Origin: Pseudorasbora parva
Taxonomy: Eukaryota; Chordata; Actinopteri; Cypriniformes; Gobionidae
Length of the DNA: 64,000 bases
Direction: 5' to 3'
NCBI RefSeq assembly: GCF_024679245.1
Contig: NC_090184.1
Span: 8,836,047 to 8,900,046 of the forward strand
Shown here: in pieces, positions 13,456 through 26,700 of the stretch
Layout: each line of letters begins with the position of its first letter
Numbering within the stretch: the first letter of the stretch is position 1
The notes under the pieces: model-generated
Database searches by the model: none
The model's input: only the letters and a program-made list of their open reading frames with translations
Told to the model about the DNA's origin: nothing
Position numbers and translations under genes: made by a program

Positions 13456-15829
13456 TAATCGAACTCTCACTTAAATAAGTTTATTGTTCTGTGTGTTAAC
13501 AGAAGATGATTACAAGATTTGTTTCTCTTTTAAACCTCTCAGGCGACCTGAAACCTCGTTCTTTTGGTTCACAAGTCCATGCAAGACGTGCAAATTCATA
13601 GTGTGGCGCAAATTTAAGTGGCTGTTCATCGGCCTGGTTGTGCTAGTCTTAAGGCATCTTTACACAGAAACCGATTCTGCAGGAGCATAAAATCACAACA
13701 ATTTGCATTTACACAGACCGTTTAATCCTTCTCTGAAGCGGCATAAATGCATTTACGGCATTGAAGGAATTTTCCGTATTTGTGTTTTACAGGTCTTTTT
13801 CCATATTTTTAGTTGCGTTGCATTGTGGGAGCAAGAACCTCAGTCAGCGGGGCAAACAAATTTCTTTACACACACTAATCGCCATTACATGCATGGATCA
13901 TCATCACTTTCAGTCAGATTTCGGAGTAGGATAAACCTCCCGCTTCTGAGGTAAACATTAAGAATTGTATTTTGTTTCTTTTGTCACATAACCTGTTTTA
14001 GAGCGTTAATTTGGTATTGTATTTTAGGTGCTATCTGACTCGTCTGTCAGACCCGTCGCGTTAACCGTCTTGTATGTTCTCAAATTTAGCTGATATTTGT
14101 GAAGATGCTCTATGTATTTGTTACTGTCCCTTTTTTATTTATTGAATTATCAACTTATATTTGTTGTTGGTGTCGTTTAAACTTTATGTAGTATTGTTCC
14201 AAGCTAGGCATAACATTAACTTTTGTAACAACGTTAAGCAGCTGTGGAAAATGAACTAACGTTAACGTTACAATACGTTGTGGGTATTGGACAGTTAAGG
14301 CATCTTTACACAGCAAACGCGGCACAGAAACCGATTCTGCACCGGCATAAAATCACAAAAATTTGCATTTACACAGACCGTTTAATCCTTCTCTGAAGCG
14401 GCATAAATGCATTTACACAGGAATTAAAATCGCGGGTAACAATGCATTGAACATTATTTAAAACTACAGTTTTAACAAAGTTTTAGAAATTAATTTAAAA
14501 CAAATAATGAAATAATGTCTAAAAATAGGCCTAAAATAAAAATACAGAGTTTTAAATTATTTTGTTCTGCTTGCTATATAGCGCTTTTGATGTTTGTCAT
14601 AATTCTGTAGGCCTAGCCTACTGTAATTCTGCAATTCTTCTATTGTAGGCTACGGTATTCTATAGTTATTTTATATTTCTTAATAAAATTGTGCTTGATT
14701 GACAATGCTATAAATAAAGTATTTTTAACATTATTACGGGTAGATTACCGCAGGATTAAAAGTGGACTTTTAAAGAAAGTCACTTTAGAGCAGTCACAAC
14801 AAACGTTCAGGGGTGTCGCATTCCGTGGGGGATACACCCACACACTTTCCGGTGACAGGTTTCAACACCTGCTCTTTTTCTGCAGTTTTTCCGCAGTTTT
14901 CCACAAACGCCATACTGCAGTCGCTCCTCCGTTTCTCTGGCCGCTCTGTGTCTGCGCTCGCTGCGGCTGCTTCCCCTCCCTTTACATAATAGATATATAG
15001 ATTATAGCTTAATGCTCTTTAAATATGTTGTTGCATTGTGAAAAGTCTCGGTGCATAGGACGGACCTGTCCGTGGTCGTTCTCCGTGGTTCTGACCAAAG
15101 AAGAGCGCGGACTCTCCATTATAGCATCAGGCTGCACAGCCTATCTCTCTGAGCCCATAGACTGTAAAAGTGGTCAGGAATGTAATATTTCCCCAAAACA
15201 AAGTTTAGTTCTCAGCTCCTATAACATGAGCCCGAATATTGGACAATTCTGTTTAATTGTGAACAGAAAAACGTTACACACGTCAATCCATACCGACGAT
15301 TTTGGTTCGCTTCTTATTTATTAAATAGGCCTATATAGCCTACAGACAGTTAGGCTATTTAATTAAAAAATAATGTTATAGGCTAATATTTAAACATAGC
15401 CTAACTATGACATTGTTGGCTACGTTTTCTTTAAGCCTTTGTCCAACGAAATTAAGCGCCGGCGCATTTTGTTCCTTTAGGACAGTGGGAACAACTCGCT
15501 CTGTAATTTTCTGCCATAGGCTACAGATAGCCTAGGTGCAATACATAACCTAATTATAGACTATAAACTTTCTACTTTTATGTCACAATAACAACAAAGG
15601 CCGTGGATTCTGGGAACATATTGTTTATGCACTTCAAAAGTTACAAACGCTGTCTTAATTCATTTTTTTATTTTTTTTATTAAACTTTTATTAAAATTGT
15701 TATTAAAAACGATAAACTGCAAAAAGTTTGCTTCAAATTTTATGTGCGCTGATTTGTGGAGAAAAAGAAAAAAGATTATGACGGAAGAAATTGTTGAAGA
15801 GACAGAGGGAGCCAGGATTGTGTTCTGCA

Positions 15830-17002
15830 CACTGACTACGTTTACATGGACAACAATACTCCGATATTAATCTGATTAAGACAATACTCTGATTAAGAGG
15901 CTACCATGTAGACAGCGATTTCTAATTACCTTAATCTGATTAAAGTCATAATCTAACTACACATAAATCGGATTAAGACATGTGGAGTATGCCTATTTTA
16001 GTCGCATTATCGGAGACATGTACACACCTTAATCTAACTATTAATGTCATGTCGGAGATTTCACCGCATTTTGTGACAGGGCACATAACGTTACGCACAA
16101 TGGGGGAGTGTAGAGGGGAGGCTTTGGGGGTTGGAGCCTCTGCCCTTTTTGAAAATTAATCAAAAGTGCCCCTTTCAACAATCATCGATAATATTGTGGG
16201 CAATAAAACAGAATTGGAATTATAATTAATATAACAACGTGTGCAAAACAGTAACAAATGGCGGAAAAGTCGCGTTTATCTTTTATGTATCTGTCTGAAA
16301 TGTCGTTGCCATAACGCGTTGCTATGGGCGGTGTGTGTTTTACTTGACTGTTCATTGTGAACACTGCGTCCTCTCTCTCTATTTTTATTTTTGTTGTAAT
16401 TATTATGCTCATTGTAAAAGTAAAATACAATAAGTTTGTGTCTGTAATCGCAAACCAGATGGGTCATTCAATGAACGCCTGTGGCTCGACGGCAGGAAAA
16501 ACAATCCAAAGAGTCATGATTTTTAAACCTTTTTCATCATTAATCAAAGCTATTATTATAAATGTTGGCTGTCAATAAGGAGGAAAGAGGGGCAGTGTCT
16601 CTTCAAAAAAAACCAGAAAGAGGCAATACATAATATTACAAAAATAAATAAACGTAAATGTAGATATAAAACATTATAAAAACGCATGTTTTGTTATACT
16701 TCTTAATGTAAAGTAACACTGTCCAACAGCGACACCCGCAGGTGAACTTACAGCGGGTTTCCTGAGTCCATAAAATTAACACACCTGCCAAAGTCACGCT
16801 ATGATTGGATGTTGGAGAACATAGCGTGGCATTGGGGACGTAATGACGTGCCATAATCGATCTATGTTCTATCACATGTAAAACGGGAACATGAACGGAG
16901 TACTCTAAAAGCAACTCATGTAAACACCTTAATCAGAATATTGTCTTATTTAGAATAAGGTCAATAATTAGATTACTGCTGTCCATGTAAACGTTGTCAC
17001 TG
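15830..17002. mobile_element. Nested inverted-repeat element with acgtttacatggaca ends
   Basis: The left end is tgactacgtttacatggaca, matching the reverse complement of the right end (tgtccatgtaaacgttgtca). Subterminal sequence is rich in taatctgattaag-like motifs. There is no clear transposase and no clean target duplication. Exact ends are uncertain by a few bases. Confidence 0.65.
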
Positions 17003-17672
17003 TGTGATTGTCACTCGCGTGCTAGAGCACCGATTTGCCTGTGATCTCGGGCATTTGTCGGCGATTTCGCAAAACCTGTCGGCGACTCAAAATCGGGGCA
17101 AAAATCGGGCAGTGTGAACTAGGCGTAAGTGCTACTCAAGAGTCGCTGTCCATTTGCGAAGTGCTGTAATGTAACCTTATGGAATCGTTTCCTCTGAACG
17201 GTTCACCTAATAATTGTCATCTGATGTGGATTAGCAATCAAAACACGTCTATAAAGCAACTACCTACAGGCTGAGGCGCTGACAAAATGGCTGAAACAAA
17301 AATGATACCTTTCAAAAAGACGAAATCAATATCCTACTAGAGGAGGTGGAGCGGGAAAAGATATTATTTTCAACAGATTTAAAGGGCATCGTACAAACAA
17401 AGAGAAACAAAACATCTGGGAGGACATTGCTACCAAATTAAAAGTTAAAAGTTAAATTATTAGTTCAAAGATCGGGTAAAGAGGTCTGCAAGAAATGGCA
17501 GGAGTTTGCAAGCCTGACAAAAAGGAAAAGGGCACTGCAGCATTATCACAATGCACTTGAGTAAAGTTAAAGGTGTAATCTGCCGGTTGTGCTGTAGGTG
17601 ACCTCATAACTCTCTCTTCTTAGAGCTTTACAATTACTCCAGAGCACTCGTAGATCTACGATCATTTTCAAG

Positions 17673-18375
17673 CAGTGTTGCCAACTTGGCGACTTTGTCG
17701 CTATATTTAGCGGCTTTTCAGACCCCTCTAGCGACTTATTTTCAAAAAAGCGACTAGCGACAAATCTAGCGTTTTTTTTGGACAAACTTCAGCTACTTTA
17801 GTTTACAAATGTCGCCAGTACTGTCCTGCGAGCGCGAGGTCTTTTTTCCCCTCTGCCGTCCTATGCTGCCGTCACACACACCTCTCTCTGCGTCTGCCCT
17901 TCAGTGAATGGCTGAGGGGAGCTGCACGCGCACACAGACACAGTACACATGAGCACACAAGGTTGCCATCGATTTCTCACTTAATGTTATCTGCTTCTTT
18001 TGTTTTATATTTAAATAAATTAGTTATGATGAGTTCCATCTCTTGTGCTTATCACTTATATTACTCTCTCACAGAGCTTTAGTTCATCCAGTTTCTCAAT
18101 TCAGATTTTACACATCTTTTTTTTTGTAATTCACGATATCATATATTGTATGACAAAAAGGTATAGGAAATGAAAACATTTATTGGACAGTCGGCTGTAT
18201 TATATTATTGTAAAATATAGTAGGCTAAATGAAAAAACGTTAGGCAGGCTGAACGCAAGGACGGCGTGATGACGTCACTAATGTGCTAATTAACGCATGA
18301 CGTCATCTAGCGACATTTAGCGATTTTTTTGGGCAGGCTTTAGCTACTTTCCTTGGAAAATAGTTGGCAACACTG
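17673..18375. mobile_element. hAT non-autonomous element, 703 bp
   Basis: The ends are cagtgttgccaactt and its complement aagt-type tagttggcaacactg. A perfect 8-bp duplication ttttcaag lies at 17665-17672 and 18376-18383. Interior carries repeated agcgac motifs near both ends. No coding capacity. Confidence 0.9.
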
Positions 18376-18805
18376 TTTTCAAGTGCTACTTAAGTTACGA
18401 TGCTTTTGGGAAACGCAGCCCTGGCTGACTGGCGGTTGTCACGACAATGATGTAGTTTAAGGCGGCACAAGTTCGCGTTCATTTACTCTGAATCAAAACC
18501 GTTTCTACATCGCCTTTGGACCGAGGTGGGTCAGACCCGGCATATTTTAAGTCTGCTTTGCGTCTTTACACAGAATTTTGAGCAGACACAGACCCGCTTT
18601 AGAGCCGCCTTAACTCGGCTGTGTAAAGGCACCTTTAGTGCTATTATTCATTGGGATCTTGTTGTATTCATTACCAGTAAAGACACACTTCATCAATCCT
18701 TTCACAAAGGTGATGTTTAGACTTAAGATGTACAATGCTAATTATTTTGTATTTATTTATTTTCAGAACTTCATCTCCATGAAAATCGTCAAACCCTTCA
18801 ATTAG

Positions 18806-20880
18806 AGTGCAGGAGGAGTTCAGCTTTTTGTCATTTTATTCATGTAATGTATTTGGCATTTCACACAGTGAACAGAAATGGTTCATTTTCTTTATGACAA
18901 TCAGACCATTAATACAGTGTTGGTTTTGTCGTGGTTGTTTAGGTTTTTACCATTAATCACTCTTTGCACCATTATTAAATTCCATCATGAATTTTCAGTT
19001 TTTGGTTCAGGTTTCACTGATGTTTGGAAACATTTGTACACAAACCATGAAGTGTTTTCTATTGTGAAAGTCTTTTATTGTATTATATTCTCAGATCATT
19101 TTAAAGTTTATTGGTTAAATGTTTAAAATTGTTAAATAAAGACATGGTAATATGTGTTTTAAGTGTGTCAATTTGTCTTAAATTAGATTTCATTATTTTG
19201 TCATTTTATCAATAAAAACAATAAAAATGTTCCATTTACATTATCTAAGGGCGCACAAATGCAAGTATTCTGGGATTGTGATATGATCAGAGTTTACTGG
19301 ATGGAGATTCAGAAGATTATTGGTAAATCTTTTGCCCTTTCTCTGAGTATCTTTTGAACTGTAAAGCTGCGTTTTCTCTGCGTTATGATTTTCACCTAAA
19401 GTCTAATGCTTTCTTGCATAAATGTTCTCCTAGAACTTAGGAATGTATGTTGAATGCCTTTAATCTCTTGATTTCTGTTCATTCTGGTCCTGTCACTCAT
19501 TATACCTTCAGATTGTTCACCATTGTATGAGTTACAGTGAGATACCTGTCCCACTGTCGTGTTATTGTAAAAATATTGCAAAACAGAAACAAAAAATGGC
19601 ACTTAAACATGGTATATTTTAGCAGTGAAAAAAAAATTCAAATACATTTTATATTATTTATGTCCTTGTTCAAACTCTTTTTCTGAACATCTGCATGATT
19701 GAAAATGTAATGTTGAGTTTCAGTTCAATAAAAAAGTGAATACCGGTAGTAAGTGACTTATATTTTAGATAGATATTAGGCATTATATTTTACCTCATGT
19801 ACTGCACATGATGATTTTACATGTTTAAAGTATAAAGTATACTTTAAAAAGTATAAAACTTGCATTTCAATGAGGAAAAATGAACTGAATGCACCAAGAA
19901 AAGCTTTTGACAGAGCACAGTACCCGAGAACAATCCTTCTCAAGCCGGTCCAGGACCCAGTTGTTCAAAAGTTTGGTCTAGATTTGGAAAACCCGTGTTT
20001 TGCTATCCAGAATCAGGTAATCTTTCTTATTTTTGTGCTGGAGCACTGCTAATCCGGATTTGCAGTGCTCCAAATGGGGTTACTTTCATAATGTAGGATG
20101 CTAGCTATAAAGAACCACAGGTATAGAAGAGTCTAAATCTATTGACTCTCTTCATTTTAAATTTATATGGAAAAAAGAATTGGAACACATCAGCAGGAAA
20201 TCTGCAATACAGTCATAGTCTTCTCTACTGGAGGTTTAAATGTTTAATGTTTGTTTTTTTAAATAAATTGGTTGAAAAAGTTTAATGGGGAATTCCGTTT
20301 GTTTCTGGATTATTAGTTTGATTTTTAAGAACCTTTTATTTTTTGCTTTGATGTGATTTTTAAAATTTCAAACTTTAAAGCTATGAGTCATGGAAGCTGG
20401 TGTATTAAACAACTTTTTTGTCATATCAAATTAGCAATCTTAAATTGTTCCCAGTGTTAGTCGTAATTGTATTTTTACTAGTGATAATTCAATTGTAGAG
20501 CTCTCTGAATCCGTTCTTGTTCTTACCCGTAAAAATGCAATTACTATAGCGCTGGGAACAATTTAAGATAAACTGGCTTGCCAAAGTAAAGGGCGAATTA
20601 AATTAATAGACTCCATAATAAGATTATGTCCACATGTTTCCTCCCTTGTGCCGTTTTGCGCATTTTGGACAGAAGCAACGACTCAATCCAGACTGTAGGC
20701 CTAGTGGACGCGTTTGTGCAATTTCTCATTTTTGTATTATTTTCGGTGGAAAAATAATTCCACCGAAAATAATTGTCTAATAATAATAATAATAATGACT
20801 GTTCAGAAACCATAAATCTCATTTAAAAAACGTCAAAATTAAATCTGTAGCTATTTAATAAAGTATTCAGATTGGATGTG
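18806..20880 (+). other. Ferlin 3' UTR and intergenic region
   Basis: A poly(A) signal aataaa is at 19135-19140, about 330 nt after the ferlin stop. The remainder is AT-rich. It is duplicated nearly intact at 37790-39870. About 20433-20570 forms an imperfect stem (cttaaattgttcccag against ctgggaacaatttaag), and its left half resembles the intron just upstream of cassette exon A. No gene recognised. Confidence 0.6.
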
Positions 20881-20900
20881 TGATCACGTGCTCTACCCAT

Positions 20901-21098
20901 GCACGTGCATTTTAGTTGCTATAACGACGCGTTATGAATTCTGAATGCATATGTACGATAGATGTGCTTGCGTGCATTTTAGTTACTATAGCGATGCGTG
21001 TTATGAATTCTGAATGAATATATACCATAGACATGCATGTGCATTTTAGTTGCTATAGCGACGCGTGTTATGAATTCTGAATGAATATATACACACGC
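20901..21098. repeat. Three-copy minisatellite upstream of kinase copy 2
   Basis: Three roughly 65-80 bp units each contain gcattttagttgctatagcg and gttatgaattctgaatg. The same array lies at about 39880-40070, about 370 bp upstream of the ATG of copy 3. Confidence 0.8.
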
Positions 21099-21129
21099 GA
21101 ACCGATCTCTATCTGTTGGTTTGATTCGG

Positions 21130-23381
21130 TATGGAAGTAAAACTGTGCCACTGGATTTTGAATTCTAATTTTTAGCACTGAATTTTTTTACATCGAATTT
21201 TTAACACTGAATTTTATTTTGCATCTAAATCAGACTTTGAATTTTAAAAGCCATCGAATTTCTAGCTCTGTTTTTTTTTGACTATGACATTTTTTCAATG
21301 TTTTAAAAAAATTCAGTGTAAAAAGAAATTCAACGTCTCAAAAGATTCAGTGTAAAATAATTCAACGTCTCAAAAAATTCAGTGTAAAATAATTCAATGT
21401 CTCAAAAAATTCAGTGTAAAAATATTCAGAGTCAACATCCGGGTAACCAAGGAGAAGCAATCGATCCCTGTATCAAATCATCCAACATCCAGCCAATCAT
21501 TTACGCTCCATTGGTCATGAGTAAACTCACTGAAGCGCCATCGTGTGTGTTCTGAGCCATGCTGCTGAGCTCTGGAGCTCACCTGAAGTGAACTTCCCCG
21601 CCAGTGCCGTTTCTGGTCATAGGCAAACTAGGCGGTCGCCTAGGGCGCCAACAGCTGGGGGGCGTCAATGAGCCCCCGCCCCAACAAGATTTTTTAGTTA
21701 TTTCATATATATTTTATTATTAATATTTCGTACTTTTTCTATTTCAAGGCATTATGATTAGTTGCGATTATTGGAGTGAAGTCGCCATGGTGATAGTGGA
21801 GCTGCTGTAATGAAATGAGATCATGTAGAGGGCGGCAGGGAACGTCGTCATCCGTGGCATTGTAACGCTTGTGTCCGAGTGAAAAATGCGGATAGCTCAC
21901 TTAATGTAACTGTAGTGGATGCAAACACGGAGGCGATTAACATCAAACAGATCGCACTTTATTCCCCGCTGAACTCTCATCACAAACTCCCTTTCCATCC
22001 ACAGCATTACTTAATAAAACAAAATAACTGTTAGCAACAGAAAACAGAAAATAATCCCCACACATGGGAGCTCAAGACTCAGTGCGCACATTCACAAAAT
22101 GCAGACTTCGTTGCAGGGAGCGCGCGCAACTCTTAAAGGGGCCACACTATATTTCTACTCGTTACAGCGTGCTTTAGTTTCATCATCATGAAAAGGTCAA
22201 AGCCATCAGGGGCTCAGTATCGTAAAAAGAAAGCGAAATATACAGGTATAGCCTACTTATTGGTTACTTGTTCTCTACTAAGCTGGTCCCTCTATCATAA
22301 TGTTGAGCAAAACATTACACTGAATATTAGTACTGGACGGACCACACGCCATGCTCATTTCAGGTGCAGAACATTATAGCAGTTAATTTGAATAATTTTT
22401 TTTTTACATCAGAGATAGCTGTTTAGTGTAAATTGATCAAGTAGGCTAATACTGTCATAACCATGGGCGTCACTAGGCCCTTTTTTATGAACTTATGCAT
22501 CAGCCCCCCCTAAAAAAATATGTGATTAACCTTTAAAACATGAAACTGGCGCAAGGCTTCGGCTACTGCTTCGTCCCGTCTTTTAGTCTTTGTGTCACTG
22601 TGTTCTTCAATCCGCAGCGGTGCCGAGTGACATGGTTTTCAAGCTATTGTTATCTAATTTTTTGGCCTTCAGAACATCTTAAAATACACATATGTAGATC
22701 ATAGAAATCAATTTTTTCTCGGGGGAGCATGCCCCCGAACCCCCCAACATCTGTGATCTCAGAGATAATAAACCTAGCTACATTATTCGATTAATGCATG
22801 TACAATATGCCCATGAAATAAGGAAGTCATATTTACTTAATAAGTTGAAGTAAAAAAAAAAAAAAAAAGGGGGGGGGGGGGGGGGTGCAACATATGAATC
22901 TCGCCTAGGGTGCCAGAAAGGCTAGAAACGGCCCTGTTCCCCGCCTTCCTGTTTCAGCATCACATGACCAATGGAGCGTAAATGATTGGCTGGATGTTGG
23001 ATGATTTGATACAGGGATCGATTGCTTCTCCTTGGTTACCCGGATGTTGACTCTGAATATTTTTACACTGAATTTTTTGAGACGTTGAATTATTTTACAC
23101 TCAATTTGAGACGTTGAATTATTTTACACTGAATCTTTTGAGACGTTGAATTTTTTTACACTGAATTTTTTGAGACGTTGAATTTCTTTTTACACTGAAT
23201 TTTTTTAAAACATTGAAAAAATGTCATAGTCAAAAAAAAACAGAGCTAGAAATTCGATGGCTTTTAAAATTCAAAGTCTGATTTAGATGCAAAATAAAAT
23301 TCAGTGTTAAAAATTCGATGTAAAAAAATTCAGTGCTAAAAATTAGAATTCAAAATCCAGTGGCACAGTTTTACTTCCATA
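21130..23381. mobile_element. Foldback transposon, copy 2, carrying a nested hAT
   Basis: Virtually identical to 2610-4862, including the nested hAT at the same internal site. The empty site in copy 3 (about 40102) reads tttgattcaccaattc. Here gattc is present on both sides, with two extra G at the left. It separates the minisatellite from the 5' exon of kinase copy 2. Confidence 0.92.
21602..22936. mobile_element. Nested hAT in foldback copy 2
   Basis: Same element and same 8-bp ttccccgc duplication (21594-21601 and 22937-22944) as in copy 1. Differs in length only in the poly-G tract. Contains the same transposase remnant at 22188-22379. Confidence 0.9.
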
Positions 23382-23723
23382 GATTCACCAATTCACAAAC
23401 TTGCAGAATATTTTCTGTGCTGCTGATTTTGCGATCTTGAAGGAAATTTCTGAGAGAGACTTTTATTCTTGAAGAACATCGGAAGATAATATCCTTTATA
23501 AAGTTATATTTTTTGTTCATATTATCTTTGAGGATACTTTTAATTTATTGTTCTTTTCTTATTTTAGCAGGAGTTTGGAGTTTTATTTAATTTTTTTTGT
23601 TTAATTTTATTATTATTTTATTTTGGGAGGAGTATTTCTAAGGAGAGTTGTAGGTTATTGTATTGTATATTGTATTGTATTTTGTATTGTGTTGTGTTTT
23701 TTATTGCAGTTTGGACTCAAAGG

Positions 23724-26700
23724 ATGTCGATGGCTCACATGATGGGTGAAAGAGGAGGTGAGTGTGCTTTTGGTTTTCACTTGTTTATGGTTTGAAGTTG
23801 TACAATGATTGACTACATTAATGTGAAGAAAATTGTGTAAGGTTAAAAATCCCCCAATGTTCTCAGCTTAGTGATCACATGTATTTGATTCCTTGCATAT
23901 GAAATACAACTTTTCAATTTGAGTAACGTAACTATAGTAACAATATTTGTAATTGATCACTGACATTGTTTATTGATTATTATCAAAACATTACCAACTA
24001 ATGTTATGTGATGTGTGAAATATTCCAGACTCAGGCCGCTCTAGATCCAGAAGAGCTGCCTTCTCTCAGACGGCTGGTCGGGAGATTTGGAGACTCTGTT
24101 CTGATGACCGCGATCTGCTGCCAGACCCGACCCAGATCCTGGCGCTTTCCAGATATTTAGCACCTCCGTCTCTGTCTGAATTTTCTGTTTTTGTGTCCAC
24201 AGGTCAGGCGGACAGGAGGAAGATGGCGTGGCAGAGCGGAGGCCAGCAGAGCTCAGATGATGATGAACATCCCCTCAATTCAACTTCATCTAAATGCTCT
24301 TGCATGGGTCAGAATAGTATTTTAATAAATAAGTTATGGCTCCATTTCTATTTCTAATTTCAATGGCTGATTTGATGTCTAAAATTTTCCAGACTCAGGT
24401 CACTCCAGATCCAGGAGTGGATCGGACAGCTTTGATTGGTCGTGCCCTCCGCTGCCAGGTCAAGTTCCTGTCGAGCCAACGGGGACTTCTAATGCCCGAA
24501 ATGTTCAGGGTGCCATGGAGGCTTCTCCCCTGAACAAGACCTCAACAGGTGAGACTGAAATAAGGCTGGCCAGTGTAAAGTGTACAGACAGAGATTTTGA
24601 TAATTCATGCATAACTGCTTCAAGTTTTTATCATGGTAATGTCCGTTCACATTTATTGTTGCTCAGCACAATTTTGCTGATTTTCTTAGTTTTTTTTAGA
24701 AAAGATTTGAATTGGACATTTGTCTAACATTTTCAAAACATCTAGAGAACATTCAAAAGTAAAGTTCCCATAATGAAAAAGTATAAACTAGAATGTTCCT
24801 TTAACCAAGAAAATTTTTTTTTTTGAAAATTGACGTTTTAAACATTCAGGGAACATTTAATTTTAATATTACCAATCTTAAATTGTTCCCAGTGTTACTA
24901 GTCATAATGGCCTTTTTACCAGTGAGAATTCAGTTGTAGACATTTAGCACCTCTGTCTCTGTCTGAGTTTTCTGTTTCTGTGTCCACAGGTCAGGCTGAC
25001 AGGACGCTGCAGAGCGGCAGCACACAGAGCTCAGATGATGATGAACATCCATTCTCCTCATCTTCATCTTCATCTAAATGCTCTTGCATTGGTAAGAATA
25101 GGCTTTTAATAAAGAAGTTAAGGCTCCGTTTCTATTTTCTGCTTTCAATGGCTGATTTGATGTTTGAAATTTTCCCAACTCAGGCCATTTCGGATCCAGA
25201 AGAACTGCTTCCACAGATTCTTCGCTGGGCATCATGTCATCCTTGTCCCTGAGCAGCAGAGGCTCATTCAACGTCATTTGGAGGTGGAGTGGCGATGGAT
25301 TGGACAGCCGAAGCGAACAGGGCAGGTCTGACAGCTTTGATTGGTCGTGCCCTCCGCTGCCAGGTCAAGTTCCTGTCGAGCCAACGGGGACTTCTAATGG
25401 CCGAAATGTTCAGGGTGCCATGGAGGCTTCTCCCCTGAACAAGACCTCAACAGGTGAGACTGAAATAAGGCTGGCCAGTGTAAAGTGTACAGACAGAGAT
25501 TTTGATAATTCATGCATAACTGCTTCAAGTTTTTATCATGGTAATGTCCGTTCACATTTACTGTTGCTCAGAAATTTTTTGCTAAAATTATTATTATTAT
25601 TTTTGTTAGAAATACTTTAATTGGACATTTGTCAGAACATTCAAATATAATGTTCCATAAGGCAAAATTATAAAATAGAATGTTCCTTTAACAAAATTTG
25701 TTTTTTGAAACTGGACGTTTTGAGCATTCAGGGAACATTTAGAAATAACGCTTTCCTAATTTAATGGTAATGTTAGCAAAATTTTCTCAATAGAACAAAA
25801 TCATTTTTTGAGCAAGTTCATAACCAGCCAGTGTTCAAAATGATCTTCTTACCGTAGTCCGATTCACAGCAGTGAGCTTGTAATAATGTTTTATAATTTG
25901 AGTGGTACTGGTGGGTTTCCGCTGGAAATTCGAGCATGTCGTTGCGTCATTATGTCACATCTGTATAAAGAAGGAGTCCGGCTAGTAGTAGTAGGGACTT
26001 TAAGCAACAGCCACTGATGGAACGGCAACAGCGACCGGAAATAAACTTTTAACTGCCGTAGCCAAAGAACGCAAAAATCACTAAGCAACAATAAAGAGAC
26101 GGCGTAAGGGTTCATTTAACATAATTTGACCAAATATAAAGAAACATGTAATTTAAAAAGCAAGGAAATGGTTGCTTTTGGCATTAAATTATAAACAGAT
26201 ACAATTAAAATGCCACATAACTATATTTACTTATCTAATCTGTCACGTATTAATGACTACGGCAAATCAGCTGTTCTCCCGTAGTAGACGGTTACAGTAG
26301 AACGTCACGAAGTAGCAGTTAAAGTCGCGCATGCGCAATAGAACGCCAGAACGCCGTTGCCGTTCCATCAGTGGCTGTTGCTTAAAGTCCCTAGTATCGC
26401 ATGTGAGGATGCTGCAGGTGGCGGATCATTTATAGCCTTTACTAACAGCGGCTGGAATAATTAAACTTGTCATTTTGATGGCGGATTGTAATCCAGAAAG
26501 GTCCAAACGACAATCATCAGTGACAACTGGAGATTCACCCGTAGTCTAAAGTAAAAGATTCGTCTGTACAGAAATTAAAACCTGCAGGAAACGCTAATAC
26601 ACGCTAAATACACGGAGTCACGCAATACTGATGTTTTTAGCATGAACAATTTGAAAACAAAGTTTTGCGGGGGAAATTTATTTATTTTGTCATAAATTTA

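Larger units (their letters stand above)
13652..18634. mobile_element. TTA-flanked insertion inside the ferlin transmembrane exon
   Basis: The termini are aggcatctttacacag (left) and the near-complement ctgtgtaaaggcacct (right). They are flanked by TTA at 13649-13651 and 18635-18637. Removing the insert plus one TTA restores the ferlin reading frame exactly. A 3-bp TTA duplication fits PIF/Harbinger elements. A second partial left end lies at about 14300-14425. The interior holds nested elements (15830-17002 and 17673-18375). No transposase frame is obvious. Confidence 0.75.

Noticed and set aside
20901..21098. CRISPR-like array
   Set aside because: Only three tandem, imperfect 65-80 bp units with no spacer/repeat alternation, in eukaryotic DNA; a minisatellite.
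25234..25620. Frames starting MSSLSLSSRG and MSTGQADRTL as separate small proteins
   Set aside because: The first ATG is internal to exon B. The second lies in the polypyrimidine tract before exon A, and both frames run across splice donors. They are exons of the kinase gene.
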